Source: Acanthornis magna
Taxonomy: Eukaryota > Chordata > Aves > Passeriformes > Acanthizidae
DNA: 64,000 nucleotides
Direction of reading: 5' to 3'
Assembly: GCA_036785705.1 (NCBI GenBank)
Contig: JAWUZG010000970.1
Coordinates: 4,188,501-4,252,500, forward strand
Shown: piece after piece, positions 32,518-43,880 of the stretch
How positions within the stretch are numbered: the stretch's first letter is position 1
Layout: each line of letters opens with the position of its first letter
The notes under the pieces: generated by a model
Seen by the model: the letters and a program-made list of their open reading frames with translations, nothing else
What the model was told of the DNA's origin: nothing
The model's database searches: none
Translations under genes and position numbers: made by a program

Positions 32518-35128
32518 AGAAAATCTGGGCTGTGGATTTGTCTGTGTTTTGCTTTGCTTTCAGGAGGGACATGAAGCAACTTCGTTTTCCTCTCTTATTT
32601 GCTCTCTATGAGTACTGGTCATTTTTCTCCATCCCTGCAAACATCTCTATTTCTTCCTTTACAGCAGGTTTGCCAGATGCCTTTGAATTTATTACATCTG
32701 TCACCTGCTAACATGCCATTTATCAGCTGACGTCTTCAAAACTGCACGCTAGGGATGGGCTGCCATCCATCACTGAATCTGGTATAGAACTCACCATTGT
32801 ACAGCTTTCCAGGTACCAGCTGCCCAGGTAAAACCTGAAATCCTCAGTGGACCCCCATGCACCATGAACCATGCTGAGGAGCTTGTGAGGGCCAGTGTGG
32901 GCTGTGAGTCTCTGTGGCTCACAGTGCACAGAAGTGAGCCCAGATATCCTTAATGTACATTGCACATCACAGGCAGGACATGCCCATTTTATGTGTGGTG
33001 CTTGGAAAGGTGGCCCCACTCTTACTTTTCCTCCAGTCTACACTCACTGCTTGCAAATCTCCTTTTTCTTGAGTTGTAGTTTAGTAGTATGAAGCTAGTC
33101 AAGGCTAAGGGCTTTGTCTCCATGCTAAAAATCTCAGTGATTTCACTCCTCTCCATTTCTAAACTGATGCAGTTAAACCACTGAAACTCCAGTGGAAACA
33201 CTTTGGTTGATTTTTGGTTAACCCATCCAGATTCCCAGCCGATTAATGCTACACTAAATTAAGCATAGTGCAAAACCGTGTTAAGAGAATGCAATTGGAG
33301 CTTGCTCTTCTTCAACTAAAGTGGTTTACTTGGCTAGAGTTGTTCATTCATGGGAAAAAAATGCAACATATTCCTAAGTACACTCACAGTGGAGAGCTGC
33401 AAAAACATTTTGTCTCTTATTCTTAGTCTCTCATTAAGGGCCGCACATTGATTATTTATTTATTTCTAATTTAGCAACAGCAGTAACACAAATTGCCTCC
33501 TTGACCCGAGGTAGTTGCCAAATGTTTAGCTCAGAACCAATTTCAGTGCTTCTGTAATCCCCTGAACCGGAGAGCTGGAGCAAAAGTAAAGCTGAGCCAA
33601 CCTGAAATTCTAGCTGCACAAATGGCGCCAATCTAATTAAGTTATGAAAAACTGTCCCTCTGGAGATGACTCTCCTGCAGCTCACAAGCAAAAGGTGGAG
33701 AACATGTGAATCTGGCCACAAGCCCCAGCTGTTGACAACCCAACTTACAAAGCATCTGTACACATGCCCTTCGGGAAGAAAGATAAGTGGTACTCTGGGG
33801 AACCACATATTTGTTTAACTCTTTGTTCTGTACTTGTCCAGGCAAAGAGAAAATGTTTCATATTATGCTGAATACCATCTCAGATTCTGGCAGGATTACT
33901 TGTCAATATTATTACAGCCTCTTCAGTTACAGTGTTTCAGCAATAAAGTAGTTAGACTGGCTTTGAAATACAGAAATTTAGGCAATACAATCACACTATG
34001 AAAGAGTGCTCATTAGCCTTTGGCTGACCTTGAAAAATTGCATTTCTCTCCAATTCTTCCACAAATTGCCTTTAAGGAGACCTCCTTAGTTCTACCAAGT
34101 CACAAGGTTCGACTGTGTGACTCATGTTTTTTAGCCACTCTCTCACGATCAGAAGGCATGCTTGCCTTTTACATGCAGCCACAATTGCTACAAGGAGGAT
34201 ACATAAAAATGCTCAGACAGTCTTTTAATAGGGATATGTTCTTATTTGTTTGGGCTTTTTTTTTCCAACCTCAAAAGTTTCATAATGAAACAGTTGGTCT
34301 TATAAAAAGTGCCACTCATCAACTCAAATTTTATGTATAGGTCACTGTAAGGACTTTGTCAGATTGTGACCGGGCATGGTCATAGCTGAGGAAGCTGAAT
34401 TAAGTGTACTCAGATATGTCTGGGGGTATGAACTGGCTCTCAGAGGGATGTGTTCTCTTGTTTGAGACAAATAGCATTGCCACAAGATCTCACTGTTGCT
34501 GGACATAGGTCACCAAATACTTTGAGGTGACCTTCATATATACATTAGGTCGACCCATATCCTGAATCTATGTCTCTGCTAAAAGCAGCCCTTGAAGCTT
34601 ATTGAGAGATCCTCCAGCAAAACACTTGGACAAAGGAGGGGGAACTCGGTTCAAGGTGCACCTTGCCCCAACATAACAGGTTTTGACAGCTCCACAGTGA
34701 AGGTCTCAGAAGTATTGTTTTCAGCAGAACTTGGCACTGGCATGCAACACCTGACGTAATTACCTGCCTGCAGCAAGGCTGGAGCCAAATCTGCTCAGCC
34801 GTTTTTCTGTTCCTCTTGCATAGCTGATGATTGAGCAGAACAGTGCCAGAGGTGGGGAAAAGCACCACCTTAAGGAACTGCAGCTTGGGTGTCACGACTC
34901 ACCCAAGGAACTGGAGCCTGTCTGAGGACCCTGTCACAGCTGACTCAGAGCATGTTAACAGGCTGATGTGCTACACCCGTAATGCCATGGTCACGGTGCT
35001 CCCAGACAGCATCCTTGTTGAGCAGAGCCTTCCCATATTGGCATCCCGCAGCTCCGCTCTCCTCGTGGGATCACTGCTGTCAGCATCGCTGCAGGAGTGG
35101 TCCCTCTCCCTTGCATCCAGGCAGCGTG
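32518..35128. other. Intergenic sequence, no gene seen
   Basis: No coding exon is recognised. Around 33420-33720 there is AT-rich sequence with TAATTA-like and GGCGCC motifs that could be a non-coding regulatory element, but nothing decisive is visible. A small stem (CTTGGGTG / CACCCAAG) lies near 34885-34908. Confidence 0.55.
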
Positions 35129-35417
35129 TGAGCTATACTTGTGTAGCTATTGTCTTTGCTGCTGCTTTGTTGTTAATACCTGGGCTGCTGCTACTATGTC
35201 TGGTGTTTTTAGCATGGGAGCCAAGAAAACAGCATTAACTGAACAACCTCAACACAGCAGAGGTTGCCAGGTTGAGAAACCCTCTGATGCTGGGAAACAA
35301 AGTGAGTGTCTCTCCCCACTTCAAGTCTGTGACCTGCGTTGGCTTATGACCATGGAAACCCACACAGCCCCGTGGCTGAGTGATGACCGTGGTAAGGACA
35401 AGTGCTAACGGCAGGTG
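35129..35417 (+). repeat. Left arm of a 290-bp inverted repeat
   Basis: This arm is about 98 percent identical to the reverse complement of 36063-36352. I count four substitutions and one single-base length difference. It contains runs such as GGTGTTTTTAGCATGGGAG and ACCATGGAAACCCACACAGC. Frames crossing it give the same peptide on opposite strands of the two arms, which only reflects the duplication. Family unknown. Confidence 0.95.
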
Positions 35418-36062
35418 TGCTGGTGGACGAAACAGCTGCACAGGTCTAATTCCACCCAAAAGAGGGCAGTGGTGCTTATGGACACACAGACAGTCAAGGC
35501 AGTAGTTTACACTCTGGCTGTTCGACTTTCCCAACCAGCTGACGGAAACTCCCCAGTTCTTGGCACAGGCGTCCACAGAGTTCTGTCTTTCACACACTCT
35601 TAGCTAGCCTCTGCTCTCATTTCCTCCCTTTGAATCATTAGTTGTTTTACCATAATTTCTCTGGAAATACAATGAAAAAAATCACATGGATCCATCCGTG
35701 CCAGTGCTGAGTGCCCGGTTCCAGGTGCCTCTGTGGTCCTGCCATCTATCCAGTTATTCAGCTGCCAGGCAGTACATGCCTTCTGCAGAAGCAGCTTCTC
35801 AGAAAAACTGTGGCTTGGGTGTAGTCGGGAATGGAAAATTGGATGCACCACAGTTTATGGCAATCAAGCAATGTTCAGAAGCTTGATGTCACAGGAAACC
35901 ACTGATATTATGAATAATTCAGAGCAATTAAAAAAATCCCCAATATAACCAACTGGTTTTCTCCTATTGTAGCTGCTATGTTTTCAAGTAGCCTGTTTGT
36001 CCAATGCTTTCACTCTCACCTTTGACAGGTGTGGTTTACAAAACAATATAATCAAACCCAAG
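35418..36062. other. Spacer between inverted-repeat arms
   Basis: 645 bp of unique-looking sequence with no recognised transposase, reverse transcriptase or RNA gene. Its open frames are short and featureless. Confidence 0.7.
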
Positions 36063-36352
36063 CACCTGCCATTAGCACTTGTCCTTACCACGGTCATCAC
36101 TCAGCCACGGGGCTGTGTGGGTTTCCATGGTCATAAGCCAACGCAGGTCACAGACTTGAAGTGGGGAGAGACGCTCACTTTGTTTCCCAGCATCAGAGGG
36201 TTTCTCAACCTGGCAACCTCTGCTGTGTTGAGGTTGTTCAGTTAATGCTGTTTTCTTGGCTCCCATGCTAAAAACACCAGACATAGTAGCAGCAGCCAAG
36301 GTATTAACAACAAAAACAGCAGCAAAGACAATAGCTACACAAGTATAGCTCA
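36063..36352 (-). repeat. Right arm of a 290-bp inverted repeat
   Basis: Reverse complement of 35129-35417 with four substitutions and one indel. Homology stops abruptly at both ends (CACCTGCC at 36063, AGCTCA at 36352). Minus-strand sequence beyond the arm (36353-36480) contains an ATTAAA and could be part of an LTR-like unit, but this is speculative. Confidence 0.95.
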
Positions 36353-39300
36353 TGAGCTTAGCTTTGTTTAATGGTACAGGATCTGCACAGCCTCTGGGAG
36401 ATGGACCCAGAGCCAAAACCATAGCCAACTTTCCCTACTCTGCTGCTCCTGACAGTTGGGAATGACCCTAATCCCGATCAGCACAGCCCTTTACTCCTGG
36501 GTGAAATGAAACACAGCCCCAGCATGCTGTGGTGAACACAGGCCTGGCAGTGTGATTTCTTACACAAAATATGTTTGGACAGAATATGGTGTGGTAGCTG
36601 CAGGGCAGCCTTTGCACAGCTGGGCTGATGGCATCGCACAGCAGTCCCTCTGATGATGCACTCCCACATGACACTATGCCCCCTCAGCAGGGCTCCAAAC
36701 AGGACAGGAGCCTGCCAATGCCTGCACTGTCAGACCAGGGTCTCTGTGCTGAGAAGAAAGCTCTCCTCAGGTTAAATGCTAAGACTGGCTCTCCTGGGTG
36801 TGTGAAGCCTGGTTAGAGGATGGGGCAAGCTTCAGTGTAGGTGGATAGGTAACACCTGAGCAGCTTCATGTCTGTGTCAAGGGAGATAACCCTTTCAGAA
36901 GGGGTAGGAATGTCACCCCTTCACTGATAACTGTCAGATGGTGTTCTTTAAGACTGTTTCTTGCACTGACAGAAACCAATAGAGCAGGATCAGGTCCTTA
37001 AATTACAGGCATACCTGCCCTAAAATTATCTGATTGTACCACATGCACAAATCTAGCTGCCTTTGCATGGGCATGAAGCACTTCTGGGGTTCCTGGCAGG
37101 ATCTCAGAATTCAGGGACATGCCCTCTACTGGCACTCAGAAGGGCATTTTAAAGCATTCTTGCATTTGAGCTAGACTCTCATCTAAGTAAAGAGCAAAGT
37201 CTATCATATTTTCTGGACATAACCTCCTTTCCTGAGGCTGCCTGGACATACAATCCTCTAAGTAAAATCCAAAAAACTTATTATATCTCTTCAAGCAGAA
37301 AACCCTAGTCACACTGTCAGAGCAAGACCTACCAGTCTTAGTGGTGCATGGTGCAGACAATTGAGCTAGTTCAACTGCTCACTAATCCATGGGAAAAGAT
37401 TAGAGTGACTCATGAAAGAAGAATCAGGTTATTAATACTGCACCCAATACAAGAAGTCCTGGTCCCCAATGGCTCTGTAGTACTCCCAGATTTGGAGTTG
37501 GTGCTGGAGTCAGCAACTGACACAAGCACTGCATGATTTTGATCTGCTCTCCAATACCTGTATTACTTGTTGGCGCTTACAAGGTACCTGCTGGCAGAAA
37601 TTCAGCTTGGTCTGCAGCTTTAAAAGTGGCATAGGTAAAAACCTGTGCTTGCTTCTATTTCTGATTTTTAAGCATGCATGGTTAGATGTGCTTACTCTCC
37701 ACTTGCTCTCCACTTCATGGCAGAGGTGAGCGAATCAGGACAAGGACCCACATAGGCAGTATGATGCAATATGGAAAATCTGTGCCTTTTTCTCCAGAGA
37801 TAGAGGCAAAAATTATTGTTATTGAGTGTTAGGAGAAGATGAGCAATGTCAGTATTACCGCATTTGGAAAAATGCAAATAAGAAATTCTTTCCCAGTGAA
37901 TAGTGACAGTACCGTGCTATGTAGAAATGTGGGGAATTAGGCAGTGTCATCCCATGTGATTTGTACATACTTAAGAGGGAATTAAATCCTTGTGAACCTA
38001 TCCAGTTTTACAGACGTTGAGGCCTGATTTGGCTTGTTGATGTGCCAGTTTTACATGGAGGCAACTCCACTGAGACCTGTGGAGTCATTAAACACTGACA
38101 GAAGAAAGCGGAGACTCAGATGCTGCCACCCTACTTGCCATGCCAAGAAACAGCAGGCATTTCCCAAACACTTCATCCATTGAGCAATAGCAGCAGCACT
38201 AGCAAGGTCTTCTGTGATTGGCTTTGCCCATTGCCTTACCCTTTAGCCCATGGGGGACCACCTCCAGGAGTAAGAGGTCAGGTGTTTAACTAGACCTGTT
38301 TTGGTTTGGAGCTCCTTACAGTATTACAAGGAGGTCAGCATCTGAATTCTGCCATTTGCACATCATCCCATCTTGGAGGCTTTGTAAGGGTCCTTTGCTG
38401 TACCATTTGGTGCCCAGATTTCTCTTCCCTCTTAAATTACTGTCATATACTGCAACCACTTTAATACTGGAGCTAGTGCAGCACCTTCTCTGCTGAAAGG
38501 CTCTGTTTCTGGTATCCCAATTGCAATATACCCCATTGTAATTATCATCCCCATTGACGGATTGCCTTTTCACCATGTACTGGGCCATATGTTCTGGTAG
38601 TGGTGCTACACCCCCGACCTTCCTCCTCATTTTTGCTGTTAGGAGAAAAGCCAGTCAAGGCAATATTCTTTTTGTAGGCCCTTCTGAATGTGCAGGGATG
38701 GGAGACATGAGGGTTATGAGCCTCCCTCCTCTGTGTGGGCAAGGATTGCTGCTGTACCATGAATGAGAAGTGAGGCAAGTAAATTATGCTGGATGCAAAC
38801 AACGTCCAATGCCAAGAGCAGCCTTTGAGCAAATGGAAGTCTGAGCACCTACTCTGTATCCCATGCATAGAGGAAGGGCAGAGCAGGCTACACTGAGATG
38901 AGAATGCAGTCTGTGTCACGATGCAGTGGGTTTTACATGCCAACCGATTTAACTTATGCAACTGCATTGGGTCTCCTCATCTTGCACTTGATTAACTTTT
39001 AGAAAAAGAGTAGGTGTAGAGATGCATAAAAAGCTTAGTGTGTGCACACTGCGAGGAGCATCCAGGCTTCACTAATGATTTATTCTGTTCCCACGGAGCA
39101 ATTTGGCAGCCTTGCAGTCATGTAGCCAGGTGTGCATGCACCCCTTGTGAATGCAGCCTTGCAGTCTTTTCTTGGCCCTGGAATCAAGACATGGGTTCTG
39201 GGAGAAAGGATTGGGTTTCCTTTTTGTTGTTTTGATATTTTCCTATGAACCCACCCAACTTTGCAACATTGCAAAATGAAGGCATTGCCCATTTTTATTT

Positions 39301-42300
39301 TTTGTGTCCTGCTGAGGGGAGGGACAGAAAGAGCTGGGTGAGATTAAACAACGGAAATTAGAGTGGAATGGAGAAGTGTGTAAAACAAGAAGGTTGAGTT
39401 TATGAAAAGCAGGACCAGGCATGGGAGAGAAAAGCCCTTATAAGTGTTTAGACATTGCCTTATAGCCCTACTAAGAATGCACCAACTCAGCAGACAGAGG
39501 AAGAACAGAGAGGTACAAAGTTGCTACCAGAGCTTTTGTAAGTTACTACACAGCCTCAGGAACAAACTGTGTGACTTCACCTTTAGCTAAAAGCATTAAA
39601 TACATGTGGGCATATGTGTAAATTGAATTGCCTTAAAAGAAAAAAAAAAGAAAGAAGGAAAGCAATCCTGGATTAAAAATGACAGCATAATCATACCAGG
39701 TAGTCCTAGGGAGTATGGCAAACTCTGCAACTGCTTTGAGTTACTCTTGTCCCTGTTCAGTGTGTGGTCCTTGGCCAGGACGGCTGTGCCACTGATCTCA
39801 GTGGTGCCAGGCCTCCGGCTCACTTGCCTGTTCTCCCCTGTTGTGCTCTATTTCATTATAATGGAGTAATATGGAGTAGTGGTTGTAGTTCAGCTAAAAA
39901 GAAAATCAGAGGCTTCAGTGTTTGACAGCCCTGCCTGGGATGGACCAGTGGGGCCTGATTTTTGGGACATGATCAGTACCTTGTCTTTATGAATTTTGTG
40001 CATGAAGGGCTTCTGGGAATCCCATAAGATGGCTATGTCCTTCTTCGCCACCAAAATCCATTTTAAAACACAGCACTCATTTTCATGTTTTCATAACACC
40101 TCATTTGCAGGCATGTGATTAGACCTAATTAATGCTTGTAATCAATGAATGCTTAATTGCTTCTGGTGAAAAATGCTGGAGAAATGCAGAGTACTGCTTG
40201 ATTGAATGCTCTTTCAGTGGTTAATGGATCACTCTGTTACTCTTTTAGATTCTGCTTAAGCAGGCAAAATATCTGTGCTGGTGTAAAACAATCCTGCATT
40301 GATCTCTCCAGCCAAGTGGGGTCTTTCCAGTAATTAGAAGGGTGGTGACAGGAACAGACTTGGCTGTCTGGAGGACAAGGGGGACTGGAAAGAGTTTGGG
40401 GTTTTTTTGTTGTTGTTTTTGTTTTCTTGGGTTTTGGTTGTTTTGTTTTGTTGTTAATTTGAAAGCTATGCGGCAAAGAGCAAGGAGAAGAGTGGTTAGG
40501 TCTTTTGACTTTTAGCTGTAAAAAAATCATTTAACATTCTCTGATAAGCCTCTTGATTTAAACAGAGAAGCAATTTCTGCTCCCTGGGAGTTCCATTTGA
40601 GTGAGTCTGGCCCCAAAACTTCACAGGCTCAAATCTCTGGAACCAAATTCCAGGAAACATTAATATGTGGATGATGCATCTGTAACAGATACAAAGGGGA
40701 GAGTGGAAACATTTGGCAATTTGGAGCTGAAATAATTTATAGCTCCAGCTGGTACTTCTCTTTTTTCAGGTGAAATGTCTTGAGGGGAGGAGGAGAACCT
40801 GTCAATGGCAAGTTTTGCACTATGTCTTGCCTTTTCTTCATATTTAGGCTTTCCCCCATGAACTATTCAAATGAAGCCAGTTCATGAGCGCAGAGAACCA
40901 GCACTAGATTGGTCTGCTCCCCAACATGCTGCACAAAGGCTTCCAAGGAGCATTCTCACTGTGTTTTTCCAGATTCAAACTAGTGTGCAGGAGAGCAAAG
41001 TGCAAGTAACTCTCTGTGGCTCTAGGGAACACATACAAGACGTGGGTCCTAATGCCTCTACCCAACTGTGTCTTTCTGGATACTCCCAGAGCAGAACCAT
41101 CCATCCAATGCTAAGCATCCAGAGGACATAGATCACAGCAGATTTCTAGAGGGAAGAGAGGATCACAGGGATCCCCCAGTATCCTGCAGGCTCACTTCCA
41201 TTGTGATGATGTTGCTGACCTTCCATGTAGATCAGTAGTGAAACTTTTTCATGGAAAGAAAAGGGCATTAAAAAAAGCAACACACATGAAAGCTATGGGG
41301 AACTTATTTCCAGTTTCCTTTTACTTCCAAATGAGCTCTGTGGCACATCAGAGATCATCCCAGAGCTTGTTTGAAAGGCTGAGTACCTACAGGAGCAACA
41401 GCATCAGCACATATAAATCTTGGATTGCAAGTGAGGTTTTCACAATCCAGGCCATTGTCTCTTTAACTTTATGCTCTGTTCAAATGTTCAGGCCTGTGCT
41501 CCGATATAAATGCATTGCCTGAATTTCCCTCCCCCTACATTACTCCTCTTGAGCTGTAGAAGATTATAGGCAATAGATAAAAAACGGCTTGTTTCTTTGA
41601 CAAATGCAAGGCTTAAAGACCACCCTCTGCTTTTGAGCAAAATTAGCTTATCTTTACCCCAAAAAATGTTTTTACTAAATATGAGCAATCATTTGTGTGT
41701 GGCCTGCATGAGACGCTCAATTCATCTTATTAGAGGTTATCCTTTGAGGAGCTTTAAAAGGAAATGCATTGTTCTTAATTATTCTTATCTCAACAGCTGT
41801 ATAATTCCTGGGTTTGATTTTAAAAAGAGAATATGCAAAGAAAGATTATACTGAAAGCTGGAGATGGGTCTGAGCCCAGATTGCAGAGCTGAACTTGAGC
41901 TCTTAGTCTGTGCTAAACTGTCTTCCACTGTTCCTTCAAGATGTGTGTCCTTTCTCTTCTCTTCTCTCAAAATTAAAACATGAAACTGTGCAGAAAACAA
42001 CAGAAAATCTTAGAAGAATACATTTAATCTCTCTTTCTGTTTTTAAACTTGTCCTAATAATGTTCTTTTTATTGTATCAGAAAACGGTAAACAAGATTGG
42101 TGAGAAAACACTCCCATGTCATTCTTGCACCCCTAGCTACCCTGAAAAATTTTGCAAATACTTCCATCAGAAAGGCCTAAACTCAGTATTTCTTTTCCAT
42201 TCAGTGAAAATTAAAAAAAAAAAAAAAACAGAGCAAACTGAGATTTGGGTGAAATTTACTACCACGTTAAAAAGCCGCTTTATGTTTGTTAAATGTTTGC

Positions 42301-43454
42301 ACAAAAAGTGACATTTGCTGTGATGTCGTACGGTTGTCACAAGTTGCTAACCACTTTGAAGTGGAGCAGCACATAATGGATCAAATTCTCTACAGAGTCC
42401 AGTGCCAGAGTTTCAAGTGCCTGGCATCTCGCATTTGGTCCAGATGCTCTGAAGTGGTCAGCATCCAGCAGCTTCTATTGTGACAATAAGTGGAAGATGT
42501 TTTGCAAAAGGGCTTAGCTACCAAGCTGCTGAATTCTTCCAAAAAATCTGGTCCAGGATGGTATTGAAGGCAGTTTCATCTGGTTTGATTGAACCAGCTG
42601 TTGAATCACAATGGTTTCCTTGAACTTCTTATTATAATATACCTCTGCTGTAAAATATTGCCCCCTCCCCAACAACCAGGTAGTTGGTGCATCCTGCTTC
42701 CAACTGGTACCATTTTATCATCCCCAAAATACTTTTTTTCTTCCATTCCATCTGCTCAGGCTCAGTCCTGATCCCTGTGTTTACATATAGAAGGGTTTCT
42801 TCCCATGGTTCAAGGTTGAACCCAGTAATATTGAGAGGACAATATGTCCTTCTTTTGGTCTCTTACTAACTGACATGCTGAAAAATGAGCACTGTTTCAA
42901 GCTGTGGGAGTTGGACTGTACTAGAAGTATTATCCCATGCACACACTTCATATTGAGGTGTAGATGCATTGTATGTGTGCCATGAAATGCTACAGGAAGC
43001 TCTGGAATGACAAACAGAAACCTTACAGGTACGAAGGAAAGCTTTTTTGTGGTTATCTAGCATAAACAGTCTGATGAAGAGGTCTCAGTTTCCAGTTTCA
43101 ACTGGGTTATTTAGTGCTCATCACATTTGAAAACTAGACTGCTTTGGTGCCACAATATGGAAGTAGATTCTGACTTTCAGAGGCATTTCAAATCAAAAGG
43201 AATTAGAGACCACTAACAGCATTGGCTGTAGAAGCCTTATTTTATCCAACCTAGTAAACCTTGGCCTCACCTTCTTGACCTCACTCCCAATTACCAATTT
43301 AAAGGTAATTTAGGTAATTTAAAGGTAATGGTATTTACACTCCTATACCAATTTAAAGGCAAAAAATAAGTTAAGCAATTTCCACACCTGCTAACCACAC
43401 TGCTTTTCTCTTAGCCATGAAGTAGGAAGTTGAAGGATAAACTCCTGTGTTTTG
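36353..43454. other. Intergenic sequence, no gene seen
   Basis: No coding exons recognised. It contains a T/G-rich tract near 40396-40455 and a 16-base poly(A) run near 42213-42228. Frames up to 140 codons lack family features. Confidence 0.6.
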
Positions 43455-43880
43455 CTCACTTCCCAAGCTTATCCAGGTTCCTCTGGATTGCACCCTATCC
43501 CTCAAGCAATGGTATTACTCAGCTTGGTGTCATCTGCAAACTTGCTGAGGGTATACTCAATCCCTTTGTCTGTCACTGATGAAGTTATTAAACAGCACCG
43601 TTCCCCATATTCCCCTGAGGGACACCACTTGTCACTGATCTCCATCCAGATGAGTCATTGACCACTACTCTGCGGATGCGACTGTCCAACCAATTCCTTA
43701 TCCACTGTATAGTCCATCCATCAAATCTGTCTCTCTCCAGTTTGGAGAGAAGGATGCTCTGGGGAACCATGTCAAAGGTTTTACAGAAGTCCAGAAAAAT
43801 GACATCTGCAGCCTTTCTCTTGTCCACTGATGTAGTCAACCCATCATAGAAGGGTTGGTTTGCATTTCCCACAGCACACT
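43455..43880 (-). mobile_element. CR1 LINE reverse-transcriptase fragment
   Basis: The minus strand encodes recognisable CR1 ORF2 reverse-transcriptase sequence. [20 protein letters not shown] corresponds to the usual 'VDVIYLDFSKAFDTVPHS'. It is followed by [28 protein letters not shown] and, after a frame change, IEYTLSKFADDTKLSN with the FADD catalytic box. A stop at 43588-43590 and at least one frameshift break it. Neither the endonuclease domain nor the 3' tail is attached, so it is an internal fragment of a dead element. Confidence 0.92.

Noticed and set aside
35235..36245. Two frames encoding the same ~57-residue peptide at 35.2-35.6 kb (minus) and 36.0-36.2 kb (plus)
   Set aside because: The identity results from the inverted repeat. 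The peptide has no known features and the surrounding frames differ, so it is not taken as a gene pair.
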